From the NCBI GenBank assembly GCA_036897095.1, contig JAYMSP010001008.1, positions 1 to 37,625 on the forward strand: a stretch of DNA of 37,625 nucleotides. Reading direction: 5' to 3'. This stretch comes from Plantago elongata (Eukaryota > Streptophyta > Magnoliopsida > Lamiales > Plantaginaceae). The translations under genes were made by a program, and so were the position numbers. Below the pieces are notes generated by a model. The model made no database searches. It was not told the origin of the DNA and worked only from the letters and a program-made list of their open reading frames with translations. Below, in pieces: positions 1-11,800 of the stretch. Numbering within the stretch: position 1 is the first letter of the stretch; every line of letters starts with the position of its first letter.

Positions 1-292
1 CGGGCTTTGGCTGAATTCCGCTGATGAACTATTAAGTATAAATGTGTGTTTTCCGGTTTTAAATTATCCAGTACCTTTGGGTTTGCAACGGATAAAGTTT
101 TGATATCTTAAAATATGTATTTGGAATATCCGGCACAACCCTGCTGAACTATTAAGTATAAATGTGTGTTTTCCGTTTTTAAATTATGCAGTACCTTTGG
201 GTTTGCAACGGATAAAGTTTTGATATCTTAAAATATGTATTTGGAATATCCGGCACAACCCTTGACGTCTGAACCAGATCCGGGGCGTTACA
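1..292. repeat. Probable LTR terminal fragment with a 120-bp tandem duplication
   Basis: Two head-to-tail copies of a 120-bp unit lie at 21-140 and 141-260 and differ at only a few bases. They are followed by a tail ending in GGGGCGTTACA at 292, after which a different repeat begins. GGGGCGTNACA (or its complement TGTNACGCCCC) is a common edge of plant Ty3/gypsy LTRs, and the edge at 16796 in this window has the same form. I infer the end of an old LTR whose remainder lies to the left, outside the window. Orientation is uncertain because such LTR ends are nearly inverted copies of each other. No coding sequence is visible. Confidence 0.5.
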
Positions 293-790
293 GTGACAAA
301 CTTTGTTGATTGTTGATTTCACCGGCAAAGTTTGCCGTGACAAACTTTGTCGGTGACAAACTTTGTCGTTGACAAACTATATATATCCCAGACATTTGTT
401 GATTTTACGGGCATAGTTTGTCCATAGCAAACTTCGCCGGTAACAATTTATAAATGTCCAAGATAAATTTTGCCAATGGAATATTATGTCCAGGACAAAT
501 TTTGTTGGTTTATTGAATTAATAGATTTGATTTAGTAAATTATTTATTTATTTTTTATTTTACGAATTATATTTTGTTTTAAACTTTTAATTTTTTAATT
601 TAGCAAAATGTTCACTAAAAAAATTGTAATGTAACTAATATGAATTCATTAATAGCTATTATTAAAGTAATTAATTAAGGTGATTAATTAGTAAATAAAG
701 TGACTTATTAGTAAGTAAAATTTTTAAGACTAGTTAAGAGTAAAAAAATTGGCTCATAAGTGATCATTAGTAAAAAAATTCATAAATATT
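293..790 (+). repeat. Dispersed repeat with GGCAAAGTTTGCC-like motifs, left copy
   Basis: The first 200 bases hold several spaced CAAACTTTG / GGCAAAGTTTGCC motifs. The rest is AT-rich. The whole block matches the reverse complement of 13785-14140. For example, the segment around 676-716 (alternating TTAATTAGTAAATAA and GTGACTTATTAGTAAG) matches 13838-13900, and that around 635-655 matches 13940-13970. It is therefore a repeat family with two inverted copies in the window. The motif spacing recalls the subterminal repeats of CACTA DNA transposons, but I see no CACTA terminus or transposase, so the class is unresolved. Confidence 0.65.
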
Positions 791-802
791 GTCATGTACT
801 TA

Positions 803-1420
803 GTCTCCTTAAAAGTCAATTTGTCTCCAACTTTCTCATGCAAGGGGAATACCACACATATAATAAGGTGAGAGAAATCTTCTTGGTTACTTTACAAGTC
901 GAGGAAATTGATCTCCAACTTTCACCTGCATGAGGAACGCCGAACATATGATAAGGTGTGAGAAACTAATGAGCACAAGTATAAGAGTATAAAAATATAA
1001 TTCTTCCGAGTATTGATTTCAATGATAACTACATATGTATATATAGATTGATATTTAAGTATTCTAATCTAACTATTTAAACTCTAATATGATTACAGTT
1101 TTAGATATATACATATTTTAAGAAGAAACGTGTTTACTTTACAAGTCGATGAAACTGGTCTCCAACTTTGAAATGCAAGCGAAATGTGCATATATGCTAA
1201 GGTGTGAGAAACTAAATGAGCATATCTGTGGTTTCTTTACAAGTCAGAGGAAATTGGTCACCAACTTTCAGATGCAAGTGAAACGCCGAACATATGATTA
1301 AGGTGAAACTCAATGAGCATGTCTGTGGTTTGGTTTCATTATATTAATACTGTACAAGTTGGAGAAAACATTTAAAGATGAAGGAATCATTATTTCGTGG
1401 TTACTTTCAAGTCGGAAAAT
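803..1420 (+). repeat. Minisatellite of about 100-bp units beside the RPS15 3' flank
   Basis: Four units are visible, at about 803-888, 889-985, 1136-1226 and 1232-1334, with a fifth partial near 1395. Each contains, in order, a 'tttacaagtcg' block, 'ctccaacttt', an 'atgcaag' block, 'gaacatatgataagg' and 'gtgagaaact'. An AT-rich stretch at 986-1130 interrupts the array. The units are moderately diverged, so the array is old. No open frame runs through it. Confidence 0.7.
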
Positions 1421-1949
1421 GACTTCAAACAAAAGGGGTCAATGAAGTAATATTACACTATCATAACATAAAAATTTACAAAAGTTAAAAAAAATTTGAC
1501 AGTTCAATGAGTTTCTGAATGTTCACCAGATTTAGAATCAATTTTGTAAATTGACAAATCTTCCTAATTACACTTTCAATTTAGTATATGTTCAAATTCA
1601 AATCCTTCGGCTAATACACCCACAGGAAAGATATATTGGGAGCAATAATTATAGAGAACATGTGGTGCAGCACACTAAATCAGAAGACTTATCCTAATAA
1701 AAACCAAGTGACATAAAAACGGAATAACTTAACACCCAGTGACACAAAAATGAATGAAACAAAAATCTTCATCATAGGAAATCTCATGCAATAGTTCTTA
1801 CATAGTATCTTTGATTAAGTCTTGAAAGCTAAAGTCTTGAAAGCTAATAAGCAGTTCAAAGGTGATAAACAGCAGAGAACAAGAATCTCAAAATAGAAAA
1901 AACATCCTCCTCCTGTACTTCTGAGATGATGGGAGGTAGCAGAGAGCGC
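1421..1949 (-). other. RPS15 3' UTR and downstream flank
   Basis: This AT-rich stretch lies just past the RPS15 stop codon on the minus strand. The first 100-250 bases should be 3' UTR. I cannot fix the cleavage site: no canonical AATAAA stands out in the expected place, and plant poly(A) signals are often degenerate. A short direct repeat (a doubled 'aaagtcttgaaagcta') lies near 1816-1848. Nothing else is recognisable. Confidence 0.4.
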
Positions 1950-3429
<1,480 letters not shown>

Positions 3430-3540
3430 TTGTTGAAGTGATTTGATTAGCTGCTGCTGCTGCTGGAGAAGAAGAGGTAGCCGCTAGGGTTTTGTTGACT
3501 GCAACGAAACGAAAGAGGCGTTTCATTGGGCTTAAATATA
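3430..3540 (-). promoter_or_regulatory. RPS15 core promoter and 5' UTR: TATA, telo-box, pyrimidine tract
   Basis: Read on the minus strand, a TATATTTAA box lies at 3532-3540, a pyrimidine-rich CCTCTTTCG at 3509-3517, and a telo-box AAACCCTA at 3485-3492. A CAG/CTG-rich leader with a CTCTTCTTCTCC tract then runs to the ATG. Telo-boxes with site II (TGGGCY) elements are the known signature of plant ribosomal-protein promoters. Transcription probably starts within about 30 bases of the TATA box, giving a leader of roughly 75-85 bases. The start site itself is inferred. Confidence 0.75.
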
Positions 3541-3602
3541 GAGCCACCTATCTCTGGGCTTCCTTACATGGGCTTGCACCTTGGAACCGCTTACTAGGCC
3601 CA
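3527..3602. promoter_or_regulatory. Cluster of site II (TGGGCY) elements
   Basis: TGGGCT occurs on the plus strand at 3527-3532, 3555-3560 and 3569-3574, and TGGGCC on the minus strand at 3597-3602. Site II elements bind TCP factors in plant ribosomal-protein and growth-linked promoters. Four in 76 bases directly upstream of RPS15 fits that role. Confidence 0.65.
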
Positions 3603-3753
3603 AGACCCCAAAACCTACCTCGGTTTAGCAGGTCAGGTCCATATTTTCGAGATAGGTTACACGGGCTTGCACCTTAGAACCGCTTACTAGGCCCAAGACC
3701 CCCAAAACCTACCTCGGTTTAGCAGGTCAGGTCCATATTTTCGAGATAGGTTA
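3567..3753. repeat. 93-bp tandem duplication in the RPS15 upstream region
   Basis: Two adjacent copies lie at about 3567-3659 and 3660-3753. They differ by one or two substitutions and one extra C in the second, so the duplication is recent. Each copy carries a GGCCCA (site II complement) box, at 3597-3602 and 3690-3695, and an identical downstream 'cctcggtttagcaggtcagg' stretch. The duplication doubles part of the upstream promoter. Confidence 0.9.
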
Positions 3754-5095
3754 GCTCTAATCGAAATCGGGAAATTTAAACATTATTCGGAGGAACTTTT
3801 GTGTAATACTCTGGCGGCCCAGTTGGGATCAAAGTAGTCAGTAGAATATAAATTTGAAGTTTGAATAAATCGAACAATATTGTAATAGTAAATACGAACA
3901 AGTTATAAATCAAACTATATTTAGACAACTCTGGCGAGAGAAACATACAAAATAGTACTAATAGCTTAATGAGGTCACATCCATCATGGCACCATTCTTA
4001 TTTGTTTGTTTGTAAAATTACTTTTTAAAAATGTTAAGAATTAAAATCAAACAGTCTAAAGCACTTCCTCAGTCAGCCTCCAACGGATGCGTCGCGGAGA
4101 CACAGTGTGGGCAACAACGCACCAATGTTGCCCCAACGCACGTGCAACGGCACGTCGTGCAGCACCGCGTTGTGAATGGCGCATCATGTGTCTTGCCAGC
4201 GGCTAATATGCTACTGCCAGGTGTCGCGCCGTGGATTGTTTAATTTTTATTGAATTTTGAAATATGTCCGTTTAAAAACGATAATATCTCTAAAAATACA
4301 AAATAAATAAATAAATAAAAATCACCAACAATTATGTCTTTTCGAGATCTATGAAATTAATGAGACCAACCTTACTATTTTTCGGATCATCCCATCTCCA
4401 ACTCCTTTTTCTCTCTTAATTAAACTTAAAAGACAAGTAACAGATAAACAAATTAACGGAAAGAAGAAAAACTTATAAGATGGTTGATCAAAATGAGAAA
4501 TTAAATGATGGAAATAAAATTAACTAGTATTGGAGGTCTAATTAAGAGTAGAACCATATTCATAAATTCAACAACAATGAAAAAAATAGTCAACTACTTT
4601 TTCCATTCTAAGAGACTTTATACATGTATCATTTTTAATTATCCCACCAAACTTCATACATTACTAAAAAAGAAATTTACCCCACCACTAATAAATAATA
4701 AACAATCTCACATTTATACAAAAATTACACATTTTATCACTATATTTTTCTCCCCCTTCTTCATTTTTTACTATTACTATAACTTTTCGTATAAATTTTA
4801 TGTCACTTCTAATATGTAAAATTTAATGAAATGAAGGATTGATACTTAACATTAACATTAGCTAACAAAATTCTAGGTGAGGCACTCACCTGGCCATACA
4901 TATACTGGCTCCGCCAGTGCACGTGAGGAAGGAATATGAGACCACCCTCACTGGTGATCGTCGTCGTCGTCATATCATTTTTTTTTTAAATTTTCATGTT
5001 ATAAAATTATTTGAAGTTCAAATTAATAAAATTGCATTTTATTGAAGACGTTTTAAAATTTAATGACATAGAATAAACGATGAATATATTACAAC
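3754..5095. other. AT-rich intergenic DNA with one small GC-rich island
   Basis: No supported gene. At about 4078-4238 lies a GC-rich stretch with short inverted motifs (CACGTGCAACGGCACGTCGTG and similar) that stands out from the surrounding AT-rich DNA. A second small patch at 4874-4955 contains 'aggtgaggcactcacct' and 'actggctccgccagt', both short palindromes. Open frames here, such as 4505-4819, are low-complexity and resemble no protein. Confidence 0.5.
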
Positions 5096-5290
5096 ATATC
5101 GCGCACGACGCCGTGCCAACGGCGCCTCATTGGGGACGGGTACGGGGACGGGAACGATACGCGGACTGATACGGCGCCCCATTGGTATATCATAGTGATG
5201 ATAAATTCCATCAAGCTAGGAAGCACGCGGACGGATACGAGGACGGGAACGATACGCCGGGACGTCAAAATCCAAAAAAGTAGGAGACGG
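5096..5290. repeat. GC-rich patch with repeated GGGACGGGAACGATACG motif
   Basis: The phrase 'gacgggaacgatacg' occurs at about 5147 and 5242, with degenerate copies nearby (ggggacggg, gcggacggatacg). Short palindromes such as 'acggcgcc' are present. It is probably part of a decayed dispersed repeat. There is no coding signal. Confidence 0.4.
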
Positions 5291-6085
5291 GGACGTTTAA
5301 TTCTTTATATATTTAGTATATGACCTAAAAAATATAGTTTTTTTGTCCATTTCTATAGTATTGAGTTATTAATCCTTGTCAATTAATGTATCATAATCCC
5401 ATAATAAATATAAAAAATTAAAACCCATCAAATAGTGCACAATATGGACCCCACAAAACATAAAGCTGCCTTCTTCTTCTTGGAAACCACTGAATCCATT
5501 AATTGCAAAAGCTTCTTCTCCATTGCAACAGATTAACACCTGCTTCTTTATACAACTTCTTCTCCATTACAATTCGATTATTGTTCTTTAAAAAAAAAAG
5601 AAGGTATACTGGCAGTAGCCGATTGGCTGCTTCCAGGCGCCGAGCCAGGCGCTTTACGCGCCGAGGCATGGCGCGGAAGGAGACGCTGCGCCCATTGGCG
5701 CGGCGTCAGGGCTCCGATGGAGCCGTTTCGGCACGTCATGGGGCACGACGTGCTTGGACAACGGCTCCATTGGAGCCGGTCTGATAGTGAAGTGCACATG
5801 TGCAATCCAGAAAAGATAATTGTAGTATGGAAGGGGTTGGTACCATATCATAATGCTAGTTGTGTGACGTTAATTTTCTATTGTGATCATTGCATAACAA
5901 GAGTGTGTTATTATAATCTATCTATATCTATTAACCGAAAAAAATTAAAGATTTTTGATTGATCCATTTTACATGTTAGAAAGCGAAATACTCAATTTTA
6001 ATTGGTTGAAAAATTTAAAAGTATATTTTGGTCAGTTTGTTGCCTTATTGTCAATGCCAACATAATCACTTCACGTTTACTTAAA
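5291..6085. other. Intergenic DNA with a palindrome-rich GC island at 5630-5785
   Basis: The island contains 'ggctccgatggagcc' and 'ggctccattggagcc', two near-perfect palindromes. Between them lies a possible hairpin with arms GCACGTC and GACGTGC. Just before are GCGCC-rich inverted motifs. The frames that run through it on both strands are a by-product of GC content and have no family resemblance. The remainder is AT-rich without recognisable features. Confidence 0.45.
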
Positions 6086-6089
6086 TCTG

Positions 6090-6453
6090 GCTGTCATATT
6101 TCCTAATATATATACTATATTTAGACACTTCTAATAATGTGTGATATAAATAGAAACCAAATGAAACATCCAAATAAATAACTATAATAAATTTACCACT
6201 TATATAGATTTTAGTCACTTTCAACCATAATAAGTTGACCACTTATATAGATTTTATTAAACCTATTAGTTTTCTTTATATAAATTTAAAAATTATTTTA
6301 AACATATATTTGAATTTATTGTGATGTGACGAATTCATAGACAAAAATTTTAAATACAATTATTAATCTCATTAAAATAAATCACTTTATAAATTGGTTG
6401 CATTAAAATATGAGTCCGTTGATACGAGACATCCAAATTGGGACGGATGGAGT
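6090..6453. mobile_element. MITE-like remnant with one recognisable end
   Basis: The right end reads 'ccaaattgggacggatggagta'. This is the complement of the CTCC(C)TCCGTCCCAATTTGG terminus common to plant Stowaway-type MITEs, and it ends at a TA dinucleotide as expected for TA target sites. A matching left terminus is not clear, so the left boundary is only approximate and the element is either decayed or truncated. Confidence 0.35.
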
Positions 6454-6890
6454 ATAGATTTAATAAATAAAATAAAACAATGTATTTTATTGTTAAATAT
6501 TTAATATCACTCATATGTTTAACAAGATATTAATAATTTTGATTCTATGGTTAAGGAGTCCGAATGGGGGAGGCGAAAATTTTCTCCCATGAACAGGTTT
6601 TTTTACAAAAACCTGTGGACGTCAAAGTTTTTTTAAGAGTCATGAGAGTCATACAAATATTGTATGATAATTGTGCAGTTTTTTGTGTAAATTATTAATT
6701 TTTTTGTTTATTTGTAAATTATGTATTGTTTTATATTATGTGCAGCTGAATCGTTTTGTGTAGGGCTCTCAGGACTTTCCAGACTCTTAGAAGAGTTTTT
6801 CCAAGTGTTTTTGCCAGATAAAACATGATGGTAATGTTTTAGCACTTAAATTATCAATTGAATCTTCTTATATAATACTCATAATAGTAT

Positions 6891-7106
6891 ATAAGGGAAA
6901 ATATCATTGCCATCCCTGGTAGATGCCCCATTCTCATATTAGCACCTTCTAAATGAATAATCACATCTAGATCAAAATATCTATCAACTGTTACAATATA
7001 TGTCCAAATGAATAAACAAAATGTAATTAACCAAACACACCCTTCACAAGTTTCAATGCAGTTTACAAATTTGACGCTTACTTAAAAACAAATTATGTGT
7101 AAATAA
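6891..7106. repeat. Tandem-unit part A, first copy, split from its partner by a LINE
   Basis: This block matches 12562-12790. Shared stretches include 'aatgaataatcacatctaga' and 'atatgtccaaatgaa', and the order is preserved throughout. It ends at the candidate target-site duplication of the LINE. Together with part B at 12154-12555 it appears to make one repeat unit interrupted by the LINE insertion. A short block upstream (about 6808-6852, 'gccagataaaacatgatg') also recurs near 13605-13652. Confidence 0.65.
7094..7106 (+). repeat. Candidate 5' target-site duplication of the first LINE
   Basis: TATGTGTAAATAA here matches TATATGTAAATAA at 12141-12153 with one difference. The second copy lies directly after a short A-rich tail. 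A 13-bp duplication is within the usual L1 range. Confidence 0.6.
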
Positions 7107-7159
7107 TTTTTAAACAATTCGATCTCAATTAATTGTTTTGTGAATTCTCCGAGTTTTTT

Positions 7160-8668
7160 GATGGCTCCAAAGAAAAACCCTGCCGCCCCTCCCCGTCCCC
7201 GCGACCGCCCAAGGAAGACGGGGGTCGTGGTTTCAGTGGAAGCACATCTCAGGCAGAGGGAATTGCTGATGAGCCTACCGTGGAAGATTGCTCGGAGACT
7301 GGATCAGAATCTTCTCGAAACTCTTTGTCTGATTCGACTAACTCGCCGCCTGTTCCGGCTGTTCCACTGGACATACCCATCGTCGTCCCGTCTCAACCAC
7401 CTCCCCTTTCTAATTTGATCGAATTGCGGGAGACCCAGCTGCCGCCTTTGACTATTTCTGATACAGTAAACCCTATAATTCCGGTCAGTAGTCTCGCCCC
7501 CTCTCCTGTCCCTCCGATAACCTCCTCCGACCTGCCTAATCCTTCGAGCGACCCACCTGCTATTTCTGAGCCTTTGACTGGCTCTCAAGCTCCTCAAATT
7601 TGGGTTGGCGTTATTCGTGGGAATCGACTTCCCCAACACGATTTAGGGATTAGGTACGTTGCCCCGACTATTGTGGATGGTGAACTGGAAATTGTGATTG
7701 ATGATGATGACGTTGCCTCCGAACTAAATTATTGGGAAAACACGTTGAACTTCTTTGTACTTGGTGGTGATCTCTCTATGAACGTTGTTAAACAGTTCAT
7801 GATTAAAAATTGGCAATTTGTTAAGCTGCTCGAGCTCTATTACAACGAGGAAGGTTATTTCCTGGTTCGTTGTCACTCAACTACTGACATGAAAGAGATC
7901 TTAAATCGCGAATCCTACTCGATCTTTGGTATGCATATCTTCCTGCGACAATGGACCAAGAACTTTTCTCTGAAGGATGACCTTCTGCGAGTTATGCCCA
8001 TCTAGGTTAACTTCCCGCAATTGCCTCTTCATCTTTGGGGAGAAAAAAGCATTGGTATTGCGAGTGCCATTGGAAAACCTCTATACACAGAGGAATGTAC
8101 GGCTTGTAAGCTATGAGTCACTTATGCCAGAGTTATGATTGAAGCTGATGTTACAAAGGAACTCCGAAAATCTATTCCCATCACATATAATAAGGGGAGA
8201 AAGTTTGTGCAACCGGTTGAATATGAGTGGTCTTCCCCTTTATGTGAGAAGTGCCAACAAATTGGGCACCTGTGTGGGCATTCTGATGGCTCGCAAACTG
8301 GCCCCCCTCCTGACTTGGTTGGCAATGTTTCGGCCCCCATTGCCCCGGTGCCTCGGCCTGCCCACGGTAGGAGGCAGCACCCCCCTCTGCCGTGCTAGTG
8401 GGTCACCCGCCCTAATACCCAGGTGCGTCATCAGGGGCAGCAACCGCCAAACAGAGTTCCCCTTCGACCCCAGCAGCAACAAAACCAGGATACCCGGCCA
8501 CCCCACCTCGCCCAATTGATCCTGATGCTCCACCACCTATCCCTGGAACGTCTTCTTCAGGAGTTATTTGGTTCAACCCCACCAGCACCGACCATGCCTA
8601 CACATAACGGGTTTGAGGCTTTGGGTCATTTATTTTACCATGACGACCCTCAAACCCGGGACCAATGT
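7160..8668 (+). pseudogene. LINE ORF1: nucleic-acid-binding, gag-like protein (DUF4283 plus CCHC knuckle)
   Basis: The likely start is ATG at 7160 (MAPKKNPAAPP, proline-rich). Within about 50 bases the reading continues in another frame (rich in Ser, Pro and Thr, up to 8005), so there is one early frameshift. The stretch at about 7720-8240 has the DUF4283 pattern: a hydrophobic core, 'FLVRCHS', 'IFLRQW', then after a TAG at about 8003 where Trp is usual, 'FPQLPLHLWG', 'IASAIGKPLY' and 'ARVMIEADV'. A second stop lies near 8114. The zinc knuckle CEKCQQIGHLC (CX2CX4HXC, short of the usual last spacing) is at 8243-8275. A proline/glutamine-rich tail follows. ORF1 proteins of plant L1s bind element RNA. 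Confidence 0.75.
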
Positions 8669-9420
8669 TAGCCTGGAATAATAGGGGCTAAACAAAATAG
8701 CTAGGCATGATGAGGTTGGCTCCCGCCTCAACTCGCTCAATCTTCATATTGTTGCTTTGCTAGAAACTAGAGTTAAGGAATATAATGCTTTGAGAATCAG
8801 GAAACGTTTTGGTGCTAAATGGTGCTTCCTGGATAACTATAATCACCAACCGAATGGGCTCATATGGCTCTTATGGAATGACCAACGGATAACAGTTTGG
8901 GTGCGGTCTATGTCTGACCAATTTATCAACTGTGGACTCTATGATTTGAAGGAGACACTTATCCAATGGACTACCTTTGTATATGTCCACAACTCTTTGG
9001 AACATCGACGGGGCCTTTGGAGAAACATTGAGGATATTTCCATGACTTTGACTGGACCGTGGATGATCATTGGGGACATGAATAATGTCCTTTGCCTTGG
9101 GGACAAAGTAGGAGGGAACCCGATCGCACTTTCGGAGTTTGCGGATTTAGAGGGAATGATGGGGACCACTAATCTAGTGTAAAAAGACTCGATGGGAGAC
9201 TATTTCACCTGGTCCAATAAGCAGAAGCAGACCATTATCTATTCTCGCATTGACAGGGTGATGTGTAACCCATACTGGTTCCTTAAGTTCCCAGATTGTA
9301 AGATTCATGTCCTCGATCCAAGAGTTTCTGACCATTCGATGTTGCATGTAGTCGCTTCTACTTCCCCCCTTGCAACCGGCCGAAACAATTCCATTTTATG
9401 AACTGTTTGGCCTCACATGA
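8669..9420 (+). pseudogene. LINE ORF2 N-terminal part: endonuclease (EEP family)
   Basis: It begins near 'ggaataataggggctaaac', matching the WNIRGLN start of plant L1 ORF2. It continues with 'LHIVALLETRV', 'LLWNDQRITVWV', 'FVYVHNSLEHRRGLW', 'WMIIGDMNNVL' (the GDFN motif), 'YFTWSN', 'SRIDRVM' and 'DPRVSDHSML' (the catalytic SDH motif). These are the ordered motifs of an exonuclease-endonuclease-phosphatase domain that nicks target DNA. Stops near 8686-8697 and 9181 and a frame change between the main open stretches break it. Confidence 0.8.
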
Positions 9421-10960
9421 TGATTTCCTCCGAATAGTACAGTCCACGTGGTGTCTGAATATCCATGGGCAGCATATGTATATCCTTTGGCAGAAACTCC
9501 AGCTCTTACAGTGACGCTTGAAACCTCTCATCCGACTGCATCTAAGGACAACACGAAAACTGGAAGAAGCGAGAGTGGATTACTCTCGCGCCCAACAAAC
9601 TCTGCTCCTTGATCGTTTCAATGTCGGGCTAATCCAAAACGTAAAGGAGTGTTTCGAGGAAGTGATTAAATGGAATGACATGGATGAGATTATCTTGGCG
9701 CAAAAGGCTAAGGTCCATTGGTTGCGCAGTGGGGATGGTAATAATAATTTTTTCCATGCCACTATCAGAGAAAAGAATGGTAAAGTGGGTATCTCAAAAC
9801 TGGTAACACAAACCGGGCAGCTGTTAACTACACCTTCCGAGCTAGAAAAGAAGGTTTTGAGTTTCTATACCGGTCTTGTTGGTATTGCCGTATCTCAGCT
9901 CGCCAACATCGATATTTATGTCGTTCGTTCGGTCAGGCAGATTAGTCGTACTGAGCGACTAACTCTGATTACGGAAAATGAAATTTGGAATGCCCTTTGC
10001 GATATTGGTGATAATAAAGCCACGGGTATTGACGGCTATAATGCCAAGTTTTTCAAAGCAGCCTGGTCAATAGTAAAGGTTGATGTTGTAAGGGTGGTCT
10101 TGGATTTCTTCTGCATAGGTACTCTCTATTCTGCTGCTAATTGTAACATGGTCACCTTTATCCCAAAATCCACTACTGCGAGTACCATGAAGGATATGAG
10201 ACCTATTTCTTATTGCTCCACAATCTACAAGATCATCTCAAAGATCCTCACTAAGTGCCTGAGTAGTGTAATCAACTCAGTTGTTGATGAAAGCCAATCA
10301 GCCTTCTTACCTGGTAAGGTCATCCATGATAATATCTTACTAGCTAGTGAATTCGCCCGTGGCTATGAGCGAAAACACATCTCGCCACGTTGCATGATAC
10401 ATATGGACCTTTAGAAAGCATTTGATACTGTCGAATGGCCGACCTTGCAATCGATTATGGAAGAACTGGGTTTCCCTGCTAAATTCGTGTACTGGATAAT
10501 GCACTGTGGCACGATGGTTTCCTATCGATATGTGATTAATGGAACCCATCTCAGCTTTTAAAAGCTAAGTGAGGTCTCCGACAAGGTGATCCTATATCCC
10601 CGCTCTTATTTGTTATCATGATGGAATACTTACACCGGGTCCTGGGATTGCTTAAAAGAGAGCCAGATTTTAATTTCCATCCCCGATGCGAAGCTTTAGG
10701 CATCACTAACCTCTGTGTTGCCGACGATCTACTCCTCTTTGCTAGAGTCGATACCCGCTCTGTTACATTACTCATGGAGCAGTTCAGGATCTTCTTTGCC
10801 TCGACGGGTTTAGCCGTGAATCCTAGCAAATGTCGGATCTTCTTGGGCGGTGTTGATCGAGCGACTAAGGAGGAAATTCTCCTGGTGACCGGGTTTAAGG
10901 CTAGAAAACTTCCTATTAAATATCTTGGAGTTCCTCTTTCCACTCGTAGGCTCACCATCC
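9420..10960 (+). pseudogene. LINE ORF2 central part: reverse transcriptase
   Basis: The fingers and palm motifs are in order: 'KATGIDGYNAKFFK', 'MVTFIPKS', 'DMRPISYCSTIYKIISKIL', 'SQSAFLPGKVIHDNILLASE', and motif A 'MIHMDL.KAFDTVEW', where an in-frame TAG at 10412 replaces a residue that is usually Arg or Lys. There is a frame change and loss of the expected RQGDP block near 10560-10600. Motif C is VADDLLLF at 10717-10740, where family members usually have FADD. Then come 'GLAVNPSKCRIF' and 'YLGVPLSTRRL'. The polymerase Asp pair is present but the frame is not continuous. Confidence 0.85.
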
Positions 10961-11800
10961 GCGATTGCCAGCCTCTAGTGGACCATATCACCTCCCGCAT
11001 TCGACATTGGACTTCCAAGATTCTTAGTTACGCTGGTAAATTCCAGCTCATTCACAGTGTGCTACATGCTATGTCAAACTATTGGATACAGGTTTTTCCC
11101 ATGACTACGACGGTTTTAAAGCATATTGAATCAATATGTTGCTCGTTCCTTTGGTGTGGAACTGATGAAGTCAAGCGTAAATCACCTATTGCTTGGGTAA
11201 AGCTTAGTGATGAGAAGAACGCTGGAGGCCTGAATCTGACCTCCCTTGTTGATTTGAATAAATGCACCATTGCAAAGCTCATATGGAATGTTTGCATGAA
11301 AGCTAACAAGTTATGGGTGAAGTGGATCCATTGTTTCTACATAAAGAATTAAGAGGTCATGGATGTAAGATTACCTGGGAATTGCTCCTGGATAATAAAG
11401 GCCATTATGAAGGTTCGCACTATGACTCTCTCCTCATGCACTTGGACGATGGCTCTAGCAGCCCGCCAGTTTCCCACTCGCGCTCTCTACCAGGAAATAA
11501 GAGAAGATAAGCCACTAGTGCCTTGGAGGAAATTCTGGTTTAGCAACAAGGCTCGGCCGCGAGCTTTGTTTTGCACTTGGATGGCTCTAAATAATCGCCT
11601 TGCAACGAAGGATATAGTTCAACACTGGAACCCAAACCTCGATCCAACTTGCTTCTTTTGTACACAGGTTGAGACCCAGCAACACCATATGTTTGAATGC
11701 GCATATACCCACATGATTTGGCTACGAGTACTACGTTGGCTGAAAAATCGTCCGATCTACCCTGGGATGGAATGAGGAGCTTCAGTTAATGTGTCGTAGA
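10960..11800 (+). pseudogene. LINE ORF2 C-terminal part with zf-RVT domain
   Basis: Connection segments 'IRHWTSKILSYAGKFQLIHSVL' (shown in part), 'AWVKLSDEKNAGGLNL' and 'IWNVCMKANKLWVKW' follow the RT. The zinc-binding zf-RVT region at about 11560-11730 has 'ALFCTWMALNNRLATKDIV' and the ligand cluster CFFCTQVETQQHHMFEC. The part to 11350 and the part from 11359 are in different frames, with a stop at about 11350. A weaker continuation ('AETIYPIWIEQNIVCF') lies at about 11850-11900. There is no RNase H fold after it. Confidence 0.75.

Noticed and set aside
4505-4819. 104-codon open frame on the plus strand
   Set aside because: Low-complexity AT-rich translation with runs of Phe, Tyr and Asn; no family pattern, promoter or splice support.
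5503-5962. Overlapping open frames on both strands through the GC island
   Set aside because: They arise from GC-rich palindromic sequence where stops are rare; strand-symmetric and without family resemblance.
6090-6453. Complete Stowaway MITE
   Set aside because: Only the right terminus is recognisable. Without a matching left end it is reported as a low-confidence remnant.
7304-7639. 111-codon open frame on the minus strand
   Set aside because: Shadow of the LINE ORF1 coding strand, with Arg-rich composition typical of antisense reading.
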